Shown: positions 45,131 to 55,325, counted from the first letter of the stretch. The stretch: 64,000 nucleotides of DNA from Halopseudomonas salegens (GCF_900105655.1 NZ_LT629787.1:2666001-2730000), one strand, 5' to 3'. Made by a program: numbers and translations. Notes: generated by a model not told the origin, from the sequence alone.

Positions 45131-45760
45131 TTACTGCATATCCTTTTCCTGCGCGGACAGGCTGGCAAGAAAACCCTCACGCTGGAAAATCCGGTCCATG
45201 TAATCAAGCAAAGGCTTGGCTGGTTTGGGCAACTCGATACCCAATGTCGGCAGACGCCACAAAATGGGCGCGATGCAGCAATCGACCAGGCTGAACTCCT
45301 CGCTCATGAAATAAGGCATCTCGGCAAACACCGGGGCTACGCCGGTCAGGCTTTCACGCAATTCCTTGCGCGCCTGGGTAGCCTGCGCCGCTGTTGTCGA
45401 CGAGTTGTTCAACAAATCAACCAACTGGCACCAGTCGCGCTGCACGCGGTACATCAAGAGACGGGTATTCGCGCGGGCCACCGGATAGACCGGCAACAAC
45501 GGCGGATGTGGAAAACGCTCATCGAGATACTCCATCATGATGTTCGGCTCGTAGAGCACGAGATCACGATCAAGCAAGGTGGGTACGCTGTTGTAAGGAT
45601 TGTTTTCTGCCAGTTCCTGAGGGATTTCCCCCGGCTGGACATTGATAACATCGACAGTTACGCCTTTCTCCGCAAGTACGATACGCACCCGGTGGCAATA
45701 ATGATCGGCAGGATCAGAGAAAAAAGCCATCGAAGAACGCTTGTTGGCGGTAACGCCCAT
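45131..45760 (-). CDS. sspA: Stringent starvation protein A (RNA polymerase-associated)
   Basis: 209-residue glutathione-transferase-fold protein that binds RNA polymerase and affects stationary-phase and virulence genes. GST N-terminal part [21 protein letters not shown] and the C-terminal conserved segment [17 protein letters not shown] are clear. Like other SspA it lacks obvious GST catalytic features. A TATAAT box lies about 90 bases upstream. Confidence 0.95.
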   Translation of the reverse strand: MGVTANKRSSMAFFSDPADHYCHRVRIVLAEKGVTVDVINVQPGEIPQELAENNPYNSVPTLLDRDLVLYEPNIMMEYLDERFPHPPLLPVYPVARANTRLLMYRVQRDWCQLVDLLNNSSTTAAQATQARKELRESLTGVAPVFAEMPYFMSEEFSLVDCCIAPILWRLPTLGIELPKPAKPLLDYMDRIFQREGFLASLSAQEKDMQ

Positions 45761-45846
45761 ATATCAGTCCTCACTGTCAGCGATTACCCGGTCAACCAAG
45801 CTACGTTGGCCGCAAACGGGCAATCAGCCCTTGCATGCAAAGAAGC

Positions 45847-45895
45847 ATTATACCCCAGAAACAAGCACGCGCCCCAAAAGGGACGCGTGTTTTTT
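45847..45895. terminator. petC terminator hairpin and sspA -10 box
   Basis: CACGCG-C-CCC-AAAA-GGG-A-CGCGTG (45866-45889) forms a stem with one mismatch; six T bases follow on the plus strand, and CTTGTTTC follows on the minus strand after petC. Immediately downstream on the minus strand is a perfect TATAAT (45852-45847), the probable -10 of sspA with a poor -35. So one 50-base stretch ends the bc1 operon and starts sspAB. Confidence 0.65.
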
Positions 45896-45915
45896 ACTGC
45901 AAACCAGCTACGGGG

Positions 45916-46698
45916 TTAGTGAATATCTTTCCAGTATTCCCGCTTGAGCAATACGGCAAAGATAAAGAAGAAGGCCAGATACAGAAGTACGTAGGTACCG
46001 ATGCGATGGCGCTCCAACTTGATCGGATCAGCCGAGTAGGCCAGGAACGCAGCCAGGTTGCGCACCGTGGTATCGAACTCTTCCGCAGTCTGGGTACCGG
46101 TCCCCTCTTCGACATAGAGCACGTCGCACTGCTCTTCCATAACCACTTCACCGGTCAACGGATCCCGCTGTACGCTGCCACCTTCGCGAACCGGAGCCTG
46201 GGCACAGCCTTTCAGCTGACGACCTTGCAACTCCATGAGCACATTGGGCATACCAACATTGGCAAATACTGCATTGTTGGCACCCAACGGACGCGACAGA
46301 TCCTCATAGAAGCTTTTCAGATAGGTATACACCCAATCTTCGCCACGCACGCGGGACACCATGGTCAGGTCAGGTGCCGGAGCACCCAACCAGGCAGCAG
46401 CATCCTCACGGCGCATACCGTTTTTCATGTGCTCACCAATCAGAGTGCCGTCGGTAAAGATCAGGTTTTCCACCATCAGCTCTTCCGAGATACCCAGATC
46501 GTCAGCCACGCGCTGGTAGCGCTGATGTTCAGCCGAATGACAGCCCATGCAATAGTTCACGAAAGTACGCGCCCCATCCTGCAGCGACGCCTTGTCGCTG
46601 AGGTCGATATTGGCTTCTTCCAGCGGGACACCCGCTGGTGCGGCAAGCACCATGCCGGGCATCAGAGCGAATACCAGTGCAGTCAGATATTTTTTCAT
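45916..46698 (-). CDS. petC: Cytochrome c1 of the bc1 complex
   Basis: 260-residue haem subunit of ubiquinol:cytochrome c oxidoreductase. A signal peptide (MKKYLTALVFALMPGMVLA) leads to the periplasmic domain with haem motif CMGCH and distal ligand region PNVLMELQGRQ; a C-terminal membrane anchor (YVLLYLAFFFIFAVLL) ends in REYWKDIH. ATG overlaps the petB stop by one base (TAATG). Confidence 0.97.
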   Translation of the reverse strand: MKKYLTALVFALMPGMVLAAPAGVPLEEANIDLSDKASLQDGARTFVNYCMGCHSAEHQRYQRVADDLGISEELMVENLIFTDGTLIGEHMKNGMRREDAAAWLGAPAPDLTMVSRVRGEDWVYTYLKSFYEDLSRPLGANNAVFANVGMPNVLMELQGRQLKGCAQAPVREGGSVQRDPLTGEVVMEEQCDVLYVEEGTGTQTAEEFDTTVRNLAAFLAYSADPIKLERHRIGTYVLLYLAFFFIFAVLLKREYWKDIH

Positions 46699-47921
46699 TA
46701 GCCAGTAACCCTCTCCGGAACGGGTTTAGTCTTCTCCATCCGCGTATAGAACGGCATCAGAATAAAGAAGGCGAAATACAGAGCGGTACAGATCTGCGAT
46801 ATCAAGGTACGGACTGGCGTGGACGGAATGGCACCCAGAATCCCCAGAATCACGAAGGATACACAGAACGCCAGCAGGGCGATCTTGCTCAACCAGCCCT
46901 TGTAGCGGATTGATCGCACCGGACTACGGTCCAGCCAGGGCAGCACGAACAGCACGGCAATCGCTCCCCCCATGGCCACTACACCCGGGAACGCGGAACC
47001 ACCGATCGCAGGCACTGCGCGCAGAATCGCGTAGAAGGGCGTGAAATACCAGACCGGAGCAATGTGGTCAGGTGTTTTCAATGGGTTGGCCGGCTCAAAA
47101 TTCGGGTGCTCGAGGAAGAAACCACCCATTTCCGGGAAAAAGAACACGATGGTCAGGAACACGAAGAAGAAGACGACGACACCGACCAGATCCTTGACCG
47201 TGTAATAGGGGTGAAACGCAATGCCATCAAGCGGCTTGCCGTTCTCATCCTTCAACTTCTTGATGTCGACACCATCCGGGTTGTTCGAGCCCACCTCATG
47301 CAAGGCAATGATATGCAGCACTACCAGACCAAGCAGCACGATCGGCAGAGCAACCACATGCAAGGCAAAGAAGCGGTTCAGGGTAATGCCCGAAATCAGG
47401 TAATCACCCCGCACCCACTGGGCCAGATCAGGACCAATGAAAGGAATGGCACCGAACAGCGAGATGATCACCTGGGCACCCCAGTAGGACATCTGCCCCC
47501 ACGGCAGCAGATAACCCATGAAGGCTTCCGCCATGAGGATCAGATAGATCAACATACCGAACAGCCAGACCAGCTCGCGTGGTTTCTGATAGGAACCGTA
47601 CAACAAGGCACGCAACATGTGCAGGTAAACCACCACGAAGAACATCGAGGCGCCAGTGGAGTGCAGGTAACGCAGCAACCAGCCGTACTCAACATCACGC
47701 ATGATGTATTCGATCGAGGCAAATGCACCTGCAGCCGAGGGCTCATAGCTCATGGTCAACCAGATACCGGTGACAATCTGATTCACCAGAACCAGCATCG
47801 CCAGGGAGCCAAAGAAGTAGAAGAAATTGAAGTTCTTCGGCGCCCAGTACTTGGTCAGGTGATCTTCGACCACCTTGGAGACGCCCATGCGCTCGTTGAC
47901 CCAGTTCATCAATTTACTCAT
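46698..47921 (-). CDS. petB: Cytochrome b of the bc1 complex
   Basis: 407 residues, a full-length (fused b6/IV type) cytochrome b with eight membrane helices binding two haems and quinone. Conserved parts: WLLRYLHSTGASMFF and HVVALPIVLLGLVVLH with histidine ligands, GYLLPWGQMSYWGA (Qo site), and the PEWY-equivalent written PVWYFTPFYAILRA. The start touches the petA stop by one base (TGATG). Confidence 0.97.
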   Translation of the reverse strand: MSKLMNWVNERMGVSKVVEDHLTKYWAPKNFNFFYFFGSLAMLVLVNQIVTGIWLTMSYEPSAAGAFASIEYIMRDVEYGWLLRYLHSTGASMFFVVVYLHMLRALLYGSYQKPRELVWLFGMLIYLILMAEAFMGYLLPWGQMSYWGAQVIISLFGAIPFIGPDLAQWVRGDYLISGITLNRFFALHVVALPIVLLGLVVLHIIALHEVGSNNPDGVDIKKLKDENGKPLDGIAFHPYYTVKDLVGVVVFFFVFLTIVFFFPEMGGFFLEHPNFEPANPLKTPDHIAPVWYFTPFYAILRAVPAIGGSAFPGVVAMGGAIAVLFVLPWLDRSPVRSIRYKGWLSKIALLAFCVSFVILGILGAIPSTPVRTLISQICTALYFAFFILMPFYTRMEKTKPVPERVTG

Positions 47922-48514
47922 CAGGCAGTCTCCTCATCCACGCCAACCACGATGACATCATCGGTCTCATAGGAATGCGGCGGAACCGGCAGGTTCAACG
48001 GAGCAGGCTGCCCGCGCCAGACGCGACCAGACATATCGTAATGCGAACCGTGACAGGGACAGTAGTAACCACCCTTCCAGTCAGCTCCCATATCGGCGGC
48101 ACCCACTGTCGGACGGAACAGCGGCGAACAACCCAGGTGTGTGCAGATTCCGACCACTACCAGAATTTCGGGCTTGATCGATCGAGTACGCGGATCAATG
48201 TAGTCCGGACTGTCACAGGCCTGCGATTGCGGATCTGCCAGGATGGCCTCATTCTCAGCCAGAATCTCCAGCGCTTCAGCACTGCGCCGGGTAACAAAAA
48301 TCGGCTGACCGCGCCATTCGGCAACGATTTGCTGACCTTGCTCCAGCTTGCTGATATTCACACTCACCGGCGCACCCGCTGCCCTGGCCCGGGCGCTGGG
48401 GAACCATGAACCCACAAAGGGAACAGCCGCCCCAACAGCTCCGGCAGCGCCCACCACAGTGGTGGCGGCTACCAGGAAGCGACGCCGGCCACTATTCACG
48501 CCGTCATTACTCAT
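47921..48514 (-). CDS. petA: Rieske iron-sulfur protein of the bc1 complex
   Basis: 197 residues, exported by Tat: N-terminus [19 protein letters not shown] carries the twin-arginine motif RRRFL and stays as membrane anchor. The 2Fe-2S ligands are CTHLGC and CPCHGSHYD. An in-frame ATG five codons upstream (48529) is possible but MSNDG is the usual start. First gene of petABC. Confidence 0.97.
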   Translation of the reverse strand: MSNDGVNSGRRRFLVAATTVVGAAGAVGAAVPFVGSWFPSARARAAGAPVSVNISKLEQGQQIVAEWRGQPIFVTRRSAEALEILAENEAILADPQSQACDSPDYIDPRTRSIKPEILVVVGICTHLGCSPLFRPTVGAADMGADWKGGYYCPCHGSHYDMSGRVWRGQPAPLNLPVPPHSYETDDVIVVGVDEETA

Positions 48515-48648
48515 CCAGTCGTCTCCCATCAGCTAATCAGCCCCTTGCCGGGGCCTTATAAAGTTTCAACAGCATGCACAAAATGAATCAGATGGTAATG
48601 AAAAACCCCTTTTTTGACAAGGCGATAGTGCATGCTGTAACGATTGAG

Positions 48649-48689
48649 CAAAAAAAACGCCCGGCCCCGTAAACGGGTTGCCGGGCGTT
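48649..48689 (-). terminator. Intrinsic terminator of rplM-rpsI
   Basis: On the minus strand AACGCCCGGC (48689-48680) and GCCGGGCGTT (48665-48656) form a 10-bp stem around a 14-base loop, which can itself pair as ACCCGTTTACGGG. A run of eight T bases follows. It lies about 20 bases after the rpsI stop. Confidence 0.9.
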
Positions 48690-48708
48690 CTGTGCGCTAT
48701 GCCGAAGC

Positions 48709-49098
48709 TTAACGCTTGGAGTATTGCGGACGCTTGCGCGCTTTACGCAGACCGACTTTCTTACGCTCGACCTCACGTGCATCACGGGTAACGTAACCCG
48801 CTTTACGCAGTTCGCCACGCAGAGTCTCGTCGTATTCCATCAGAGCACGGGTGATGCCATGACGGATAGCACCGGCCTGACCGGTAGTTCCACCACCGCG
48901 AACGGTGACAAAAACATCAAACTTTTCTGTGCTCTCGGTCAGCTCCAGCGGCTGGCGTACGACCATGCGCGCTGTTTCGCGGCCGAAGAAGTTCTCCAGC
49001 GAACGATTGTTGACGGAGATATTGCCGTTGCCCGGACGCAGGAACACCCGAGCGGTGGCTGTTTTACGACGGCCAGTACCGTAGTTTTGCGACGCCAT
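48709..49098 (-). CDS. rpsI: 30S ribosomal protein S9
   Basis: 129-residue basic protein whose C-terminal tail (RKRPQYSKR) reaches the P site and contacts tRNA. N-terminus [20 protein letters not shown] is typical. It lies twelve bases after rplM and is followed by a strong terminator. Confidence 0.98.
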   Translation of the reverse strand: MASQNYGTGRRKTATARVFLRPGNGNISVNNRSLENFFGRETARMVVRQPLELTESTEKFDVFVTVRGGGTTGQAGAIRHGITRALMEYDETLRGELRKAGYVTRDAREVERKKVGLRKARKRPQYSKR

Positions 49099-49110
49099 GA
49101 GTAGCTCCTG

Positions 49111-49539
49111 TTAGATCTTCAGTTCTTGGGGTTGCTGAGCAGCATGAGGATGCGCAGCGCCTTTGTACACTTTCAGCTTGCGGTACATGGCACGACCCAA
49201 GGGATTCTTCGGCAGCATACCCTTTACGGCAGACTCAATGACACGCTCGGGTGCACGCTGGATCAACTTCTCGAAGTTGATCGACTTGATGCCGCCCGGA
49301 AAGCCGGAGTGGCTGTAATAAATCTTGTCCTGAGCCTTGTTGCCGGTCACATGGACCTTCTCGGCATTGACAATAACGATGTAATCACCGGTATCAACGT
49401 GCGGGGTGTACTCGGCCTTGTGCTTGCCGCGCAAGCGACTGGCAACTTCGGTAGCCAGACGACCCAGGGTCAAGCCCTCGGCATCAAGTACGTACCAATC
49501 GCGTTTTACTGTTTCCGGTTTGGCGCTGAAGGTTTTCAT
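49111..49539 (-). CDS. rplM: 50S ribosomal protein L13
   Basis: 142-residue early-assembly protein of the large subunit: [38 protein letters not shown] and [20 protein letters not shown]. Cotranscribed with rpsI. A sigma70-like promoter lies about 40 bases upstream. Confidence 0.98.
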   Translation of the reverse strand: MKTFSAKPETVKRDWYVLDAEGLTLGRLATEVASRLRGKHKAEYTPHVDTGDYIVIVNAEKVHVTGNKAQDKIYYSHSGFPGGIKSINFEKLIQRAPERVIESAVKGMLPKNPLGRAMYRKLKVYKGAAHPHAAQQPQELKI

Positions 49540-49579
49540 TAATCCTAGCCTCAGAGGCCCACTATTTAGAAGAGGGCGA

Positions 49580-49608
49580 ATCTTACAGAATGAAATGTGT
49601 TTTTACAA
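49580..49608 (-). promoter_or_regulatory. rplM-rpsI promoter
   Basis: Minus-strand TTGTAA (49608-49603) and TAAGAT (49585-49580) with a 17-base spacer; a TTGACT overlapping just upstream is an alternative -35. The leader would be about 35 bases. Between this point and the next gene (49609-49845) I see no coding sequence or RNA, only the divergent upstream region of the aldo/keto reductase. Confidence 0.55.
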
Positions 49609-49845
49609 GTCAACAAAGCCTAGACAGACACTCAGTGGGGGCTCTGTGGGTCTGGTGGCATCTGCGCTGTAACAACAACGACAGGCTAGGCATCCTGTCG
49701 AAAGTGGACCGGCATTATGCCAATGGCGTGAGAAATTACAACTATTATTTCATTCGCATGCCACTTGAATGATTACCCCGCGTGGCTCGGCTTTTTGCTA
49801 TCGTCAGCTATGCTCTTTTCACTTTGCCATGCCAAGGAGTTTTCC

Positions 49846-50886
49846 ATGCAATACCGCCCGCTGGGTGACAGCCCCCTCAAGGTCAGCGCGCTATGTCTCG
49901 GCACCATGACCTGGGGCGAGCAGAATACCCGCAATGATGCCTTTGCCCAGATTGACCGCGCCCGCGGCGCCGGCGTCAATTTCATGGATGTGGCCGAAAT
50001 GTATCCGGTACCGCCCATCGAGCCGACCCAGGGCGAGTCCGAACGGATAATCGGGGAATATTTCGCCAGCAGAGGCAAGCGCGAGGACTGGATTCTGGCC
50101 AGCAAGATCACCGGCCCCGGCGCCTGGATGCCGCACATTCGCGAGGGCAAGACCCGCTTTACCCATCAGCACATCCAGAGTGCCGTGGAAGGCAGCCTGA
50201 AGCGACTGCAGACTGACTATATTGACCTTTATCAACTGCACTGGCCTGACCGCAATACCAATTTTTTCGGCAATCTGGGCTATCGTCACAAGCCGGATGA
50301 AGAAATGACCGCGATTGAGGACACCCTGGAAGCACTGGATGTGCAGGTACGGGCCGGCAAGATTCGCAATATCGGCCTGTCCAACGAGACGCCCTGGGGT
50401 GTCATGCGCTTTCTGCAGGTTGCCCGGGAACGCGGCTGGCCGCGCATCGTCTCGGTTCAGAATCCCTACAACCTGCTGAATCGCAGCTACGAAGTGGGCC
50501 TGGCCGAGATTTCCATGCGCGAGAACGTTGGCCTGCTGGCTTACTCCCCGCTGGCCTTTGGCACCCTGAGTGGCAAATACCTGGGTGGCAAACGACCGGA
50601 AAAGGCCCGGCTGACGCTGTTCGAACGTTTCAGCCGCTATACCAACCCGCAAGCCCAGCGCGCCATTGAGGACTACGTCAAACTGGCGCGGGAGCACGGC
50701 ATTGACCCGGCGCAAATGGCTCTGGCCTTTGTCACCCGGCAGCCCTTTGTCACCAGCAATATTATCGGTGCCACGACCATGGATCAGCTGAATCGCAACC
50801 TGAGCAGCATCAATCTGGGACTGAGCGATTCCCTGCTGGAAGCGATTGCGGCGATTCACACCGCCAACCCCAACCCGGCGCCCTAG
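49846..50886 (+). CDS. NADP(H)-dependent aldo/keto reductase (Tas-like)
   Basis: 346-residue cytoplasmic oxidoreductase of the AKR superfamily. It begins MQYRPLGDSPLKVSALCLGTMTWG; MDVAEMYPVPP holds the catalytic Asp and Tyr, VEGSLKRLQTDYIDLYQLHWPD the His region and Lys is in LASKITGP. SNIIGATTMDQLNRNL is the cofactor-binding end. ATG 49846 with AAGGAG upstream is preferred to a frame open from 49765. Physiological substrate unknown. Confidence 0.9.
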   Translation: MQYRPLGDSPLKVSALCLGTMTWGEQNTRNDAFAQIDRARGAGVNFMDVAEMYPVPPIEPTQGESERIIGEYFASRGKREDWILASKITGPGAWMPHIREGKTRFTHQHIQSAVEGSLKRLQTDYIDLYQLHWPDRNTNFFGNLGYRHKPDEEMTAIEDTLEALDVQVRAGKIRNIGLSNETPWGVMRFLQVARERGWPRIVSVQNPYNLLNRSYEVGLAEISMRENVGLLAYSPLAFGTLSGKYLGGKRPEKARLTLFERFSRYTNPQAQRAIEDYVKLAREHGIDPAQMALAFVTRQPFVTSNIIGATTMDQLNRNLSSINLGLSDSLLEAIAAIHTANPNPAP

Positions 50887-50919
50887 CGCCGGGAAACAGA
50901 GGATCCGTCAATTCTGGCG

Positions 50920-52017
50920 TCAGGGTTTGTGCGCGCGGGCAAGGAATTCGTGGGATTGCATTTCCAGCAACCGACTGAGGGTCCGCTGGAACTCGAATTC
51001 CAGCCGCCCGCCGGCATACAGATCCTTGAGCGGCACTTCAGCCGAGATGATCAGCTTGACGTTCCGGTCATAGAATTCGTCGACCATATTGATAAAGCGC
51101 CGGGCCATATCGTCCTTGCTGGCATCCATGCGTTCAACATTGGCAATCAGTACTGCGTGGAAGATACGCGCAAGCTCAATATAGTCGTTCTGGCTGCGTG
51201 GCCCGTCACACAGGGCGCGAAACTCAAACCAGGCAACATCCTCACAGACCCGCAGCGAAGGAATGGAGCGATTTTCCACCGCCAGCACTTCAGCCTCGAC
51301 CACTTCATCCATATCCGGCACCAGTGAATCAAAACTGCGGCGCAGACTCTCATCGGCTTCCGGGTCCAGGGGCCAGTGGTACAACTCGGCCTGCTCCAAT
51401 GCACGCAAGCGATAATCAACGCCGTTGTCGACATTGACGACATCGGTATGCTCATTGATCAGGGCGATCGCCGGGAGGAAGCGCGCACGCTGCAAACCAT
51501 CCTTATAGAGGCCGTCAGGGACGATATTCGAGGTGGCAACCAGGGTCACCCCATTATCGAACAATTCTTCCATCAAGGTAGCCAGAATCATCGCGTCGGT
51601 GATATCCGACACGAAAAACTCATCGAAACAGATCACTCGTGCTTCGTCGGCAAAGTTGCGGGCAATCAGGGTCAGCGGGTTTTTCTCACCCTTGAGGCCT
51701 TTGAGTTCGTGATGCACGCGCTGCATGAAGCGGTGAAAATGGGTGCGCATCTTGCGCTCAAAGGGCAAGGCATCAAAAAAGGTATCCACCAGATAGGTCT
51801 TGCCGCGGCCTACCCCACCCCAGAAATACAGGCCTTTGACCAGGGGCGGACGGCGCCGACGCAATTTACCGAACAGACCGGTGACGCCTCGCTGCTGCTC
51901 GCTGGCTACCAGTTCATCAAACAGGCGCTGCAAATGCTTGACCGCTTGCTCCTGAGCCGGGTCATGCATGAAATCGGGGCGTTTGAGATCAGCCTGATAG
52001 CGTTCAATGGGCGTCAT
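50920..52017 (-). CDS. zapE: Cell division ATPase ZapE (AFG1 family)
   Basis: 365-residue AAA-like ATPase that associates with the division ring in stress and low oxygen. Walker A GGVGRGKTYLVD, Walker B ICFDEFFVSDI, and sensor-like VATSNIVPDGLYKDGLQR are visible. Convergent with the aldo/keto reductase. Confidence 0.94.
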   Translation of the reverse strand: MTPIERYQADLKRPDFMHDPAQEQAVKHLQRLFDELVASEQQRGVTGLFGKLRRRRPPLVKGLYFWGGVGRGKTYLVDTFFDALPFERKMRTHFHRFMQRVHHELKGLKGEKNPLTLIARNFADEARVICFDEFFVSDITDAMILATLMEELFDNGVTLVATSNIVPDGLYKDGLQRARFLPAIALINEHTDVVNVDNGVDYRLRALEQAELYHWPLDPEADESLRRSFDSLVPDMDEVVEAEVLAVENRSIPSLRVCEDVAWFEFRALCDGPRSQNDYIELARIFHAVLIANVERMDASKDDMARRFINMVDEFYDRNVKLIISAEVPLKDLYAGGRLEFEFQRTLSRLLEMQSHEFLARAHKP

Positions 52018-52081
52018 GCGGAGATACCCTGCGAGGATGAAAATGGGGCGCTACTGTAACGCCATGACCTGACCTTGGCAA

Positions 52082-52714
52082 TCAGCCAGCACCATTGAGT
52101 ACCGCTTCCGCTGCCGCCTTGAGCTCCACCAGTTGACCATGGAAGAAATGTCCGGCAGCCGCAAACGCCTGCAACTGTGCATGATCCTCTGCCGCCAGCA
52201 TGCGGCGGGTGGCAGCCGGCGAAACCACTTCATCCGCCTCGGGTACAAAGACCGTAGTGGCCCCGGCCAACGGCAGCAAATCAGCAAAGGGCATGCGCTC
52301 GACCGAAGGTGCAACCAGCAACAGGCGATCCGGCCAGCGCTCCAGCCTGGCGCCGGCTGCGGCAGCCACATAGCCCCCAAAGGAAAACCCCATCAACCAG
52401 AGTTTGCTGACCCCCAGTTCCGTACGCACCCATTCAATGGCAGCCAGGCAATCCTCGGTTTCACCCACGCCATCGGCATAGTCACCGTCGCTCTTGCCGA
52501 CGCCACGGAAATTGAAGCGCAGAGTATGTGCACCAAGATCCCGGGCTGCGCGTTGCAGGGTATGTACTACCTTGTTCTGCATGGCGCCCCCGTGCAGCGG
52601 ATGAGGGTGGCAGATCACTGCAACAGTGTCGGCCCCTGGTTCGCGATGCAGCAGGGCCTCCAGGCCGCCGACAGGACCGTTCAGAGTGATGCGTTCTTCC
52701 AGCGGGCGACTCAT
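52082..52714 (-). CDS. Alpha/beta hydrolase
   Basis: 210-residue serine hydrolase-fold protein of the YsgA/YpfH-like group. It shows CHPHPLHGGAMQNKVVHTL, FNFRGVGKSDGDY, the nucleophile elbow GFSFGGYVAAA and a C-terminal His in GHFFHGQLVEL. The substrate is unknown. A homologous gene stands at this place, between zapE/trpS and yhcB, in Pseudomonas; trpS is not found here. Confidence 0.88.
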   Translation of the reverse strand: MSRPLEERITLNGPVGGLEALLHREPGADTVAVICHPHPLHGGAMQNKVVHTLQRAARDLGAHTLRFNFRGVGKSDGDYADGVGETEDCLAAIEWVRTELGVSKLWLMGFSFGGYVAAAAGARLERWPDRLLLVAPSVERMPFADLLPLAGATTVFVPEADEVVSPAATRRMLAAEDHAQLQAFAAAGHFFHGQLVELKAAAEAVLNGAG

Positions 52715-52872
52715 GAAAACTCTCCTGAATGGGTAGCGTGACTCCGGGCATCGAACCTGCGTCCTGATAGACTGTCACAGTGACAGGAATTGCACCAGCC
52801 AGAGCCCCGGAAACAGCACTGGTCATGGGCGGAAAATGTCGTTACCGTAGGCGACAGGCATCACATTGAACC

Positions 52873-53346
52873 ATGAGGGATCTCACCGTGGAAGCAAGCG
52901 AAAATCTCTGGATTGCAGCCGCCATTGCCTTGGCTATCGGCATCATTATCGGCGTTGTACTGACCCAGATTGCCCGACGCGTCAGCAGCGGCCCAAGCTC
53001 CAGCACGCACGCCCAACTGGAAAGTCTGCAGCTGCGTTTCGAGGAATATCAGCAAGAAGTGGCCAGCCACTTCAAAACCACTGCCGGGCTGGTTTCGCGC
53101 CTGAATCGCGATTACCAGGACATCCAGCAACACATGACGAAAGGTGCCGTCGATCTGGCACCGGACGAGATGACCCGGGAACGACTGCTCGCCAGCCTGC
53201 ACCAGGACACCCCACTGGTTGAAAGCAAACCGCGCGGTAGCGCCCCCAGCGTTTTCGACAGCATGGAGCCACCCCGGGATTATGCACCCAAGCAGGAAGG
53301 CCCCGGCACATTGTCGGAAGACTTCAACTTGAGCAAGAAAGCCTGA
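52873..53346 (+). CDS. YhcB/ZapG-like DUF1043 inner-membrane protein
   Basis: 157 residues: one N-terminal membrane helix (IAAAIALAIGIIIGVVLTQIA), then a coiled-coil region (QLESLQLRFEEYQQEVASHFKTTAGLVSRLN) and a disordered acidic-Pro tail. YhcB links cell envelope synthesis with division in enterobacteria. ATG 52873 is used; a GTG at 52888 (VEASENLW) is an alternative start. Confidence 0.88.
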   Translation: MRDLTVEASENLWIAAAIALAIGIIIGVVLTQIARRVSSGPSSSTHAQLESLQLRFEEYQQEVASHFKTTAGLVSRLNRDYQDIQQHMTKGAVDLAPDEMTRERLLASLHQDTPLVESKPRGSAPSVFDSMEPPRDYAPKQEGPGTLSEDFNLSKKA

Positions 53347-53388
53347 GTGCGCGGCGCTGCTGACACCAGCGCCGCATCTCATCAACTC

Positions 53389-54525
53389 ATGCCCAGCCTG
53401 CCCGACAACCCTTTCCTCAGTCCCGACCCCGAGCAGCCGGAACGCTGGTTGATTCAGGGTGACTGGACACTGGCCGACTACGGCCGCCTGCGGCATCTGG
53501 TCAGCCAGGCGAAAGCGCATGCGATCCACCAGTTCTCGCTGGCGAACCTCGGCCGACTGGACACGGCCGGCGGCCAGATGCTGGTCGAACTTCTCGGTGC
53601 CGATGGCTTGCAGCGCGCCTGTACCGAGGCGGATCTATCGATTGAACGGCAAATCCTGCTACAGCGCATTGCCGACAGCCAGCAGCAGGCACTGCACAGC
53701 AACGACAACGTCAACCAGCCCGGCCTGGTGTCTGAAATTCTTGCCCGCATCGGTCAGGCCATGGTGGTATTCTGGCACCACCTGATCGACCTGCTCGGCT
53801 TTCTCGGTTTGACCCTGGCCAGCTTCACTCGCCTGGCAGTGCAGCCTGCGCGCTGGCGGCCTACTGCAGTCGCCGCACAAATCGAGCAAACTGCGTTGAA
53901 TGCCTTGCCAATTGTAGCCCTGCTGACTTTTATGGTCGGGGCTGTCGTCGCCTTCCTCGGCGCTACCGTGTTGGCAGACTTCGGCGCCACGGTCTTCACC
54001 GTCGACCTGGTCGCTTTTGCTTTCTTGCGCGAATTTGGCGTTCTGCTTGCCGCCATCCTGCTGGCCGGGCGCACTGCCAGCGCCTTCACCGCGCAAATCG
54101 GCTCAATGAAGGCCAATGAAGAAATCGATGCCATCCGCGCCATTGGCCTCAACCCGATGGATCTGCTGGTATTGCCGCGCGTGCTGGCCATGCTGATTGC
54201 CTTGCCGCTACTGACCTTCGTCGCCATTATCAGCGGTATCTTCGGTGGCGCCATGGTCTGTGCCCTGGCGCTGGATATTTCACCGACCATGTTCCTCAGC
54301 CAGATGCAACAGAATGTCGAGATGCGCCACTTTCTGCTCGGTATGGCCAAAGCGCCCGTGTTTGCTCTGCTGATCGCAGTGATAGGCTGCCTTGAGGGGT
54401 TCAGGGTGACCGGCAGCGCCGAGTCGGTCGGCGAACACACGACATCCAGCGTGGTGCAATGCATCTTTGCCGTCATTCTGGTCGATGCCCTGGCGGCCCT
54501 GTTCTACATGGAGATGGGCTGGTGA
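53389..54525 (+). CDS. MlaE-family lipid ABC permease with N-terminal STAS-like domain
   Basis: 378 residues. The first ~120 residues form a STAS/MlaB-like domain (WLIQGDWTLADYGRLRHLVSQ; LGRLDTAGGQMLVELL); the rest is an MlaE permease with about five helices, including TFMVGAVVAFLGATVL, FLREFGVLLAAILLAGRTASAFTAQ and MKANEEIDAIRAIGLNP. It moves lipids between membranes with the next three products. Fusion of MlaB- and MlaE-like parts is known in this subgroup. ATG 53389 is chosen, though no clear ribosome site is seen; a GTG at 53347 touching the yhcB stop is possible. Confidence 0.87.
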   Translation: MPSLPDNPFLSPDPEQPERWLIQGDWTLADYGRLRHLVSQAKAHAIHQFSLANLGRLDTAGGQMLVELLGADGLQRACTEADLSIERQILLQRIADSQQQALHSNDNVNQPGLVSEILARIGQAMVVFWHHLIDLLGFLGLTLASFTRLAVQPARWRPTAVAAQIEQTALNALPIVALLTFMVGAVVAFLGATVLADFGATVFTVDLVAFAFLREFGVLLAAILLAGRTASAFTAQIGSMKANEEIDAIRAIGLNPMDLLVLPRVLAMLIALPLLTFVAIISGIFGGAMVCALALDISPTMFLSQMQQNVEMRHFLLGMAKAPVFALLIAVIGCLEGFRVTGSAESVGEHTTSSVVQCIFAVILVDALAALFYMEMGW

Positions 54526-55325
54526 GCACAACAACGCAACCGCTGGTCCAGGTCCGTGGCCTGGTCAATCGCTTCGGCACCCTGGCCGTACATGAAAACC
54601 TCGATCTGGACATCATGCCCGGGGAAATTCTCGGCGTAGTGGGTGGCTCGGGCACCGGCAAATCGGTCCTGCTACGCTCGATAGTAGGCCTGCATCGGCC
54701 AAATGCCGGTAGCGTGCGCGTCTTTGATGTCGACTTGCAAGCACTCAACGGCGAAGAGCGCAGCCAGTATGAACGCCGCTTCGGCGTGCTGTTCCAGCGG
54801 GGTGCCTTGTTCTCGTCCCTGACCGTCAACGAAAACATTGCGCTGCCACTGATAGAACATGCCAAGCTCAGCCGCAGTGACGCCGAACATCTTGCCGGTA
54901 TCAAGCTGGCCCTGTCCGGGCTGCCTCCTCACGCGGGCAACAAATACCCCTCGGAACTGTCCGGCGGCATGGTCAAGCGTGCCGCACTGGCCCGCGCCCT
55001 GGCACTTGACCCGGATATCCTGTTTCTGGATGAACCCACCGCCGGGCTTGACCCGATTGGTGCAGCCGCCTTTGACCAACTGATCAAAACGCTGCGCGAT
55101 GCGCTTGGTCTCAGTGTCTTTCTGGTCACCCATGACCTGGATACCCTGTACGCTATCTGCGACCGCGTGGCGGTGCTCTCGGAGCGCAAGGTACTGATCG
55201 CCGACCAACTGGACCGTGTTGCGGCCACCGACAACGACTGGATTCAGGACTATTTCAATGGCCCCCGTGGCCGAGCGGCAGCGAAAACCGCTGGCGACAA
55301 TGCAAACAGGGAGGTATCCGCCTGA
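54522..55325 (+). CDS. MlaF-like lipid ABC transporter ATPase
   Basis: 267-residue ATPase. Walker A is GGSGTGKSVLLRS, the signature LSGGMVKRAALARALALDP, Walker B ILFLDEPTAGLDPIGA, followed by FLVTHDLDTLY. The start is a GTG at 54522 overlapping the permease stop (GTGA). Unlike MlaF proper it comes without an MlaC neighbour. Confidence 0.92.
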   Translation: MSTTTQPLVQVRGLVNRFGTLAVHENLDLDIMPGEILGVVGGSGTGKSVLLRSIVGLHRPNAGSVRVFDVDLQALNGEERSQYERRFGVLFQRGALFSSLTVNENIALPLIEHAKLSRSDAEHLAGIKLALSGLPPHAGNKYPSELSGGMVKRAALARALALDPDILFLDEPTAGLDPIGAAAFDQLIKTLRDALGLSVFLVTHDLDTLYAICDRVAVLSERKVLIADQLDRVAATDNDWIQDYFNGPRGRAAAKTAGDNANREVSA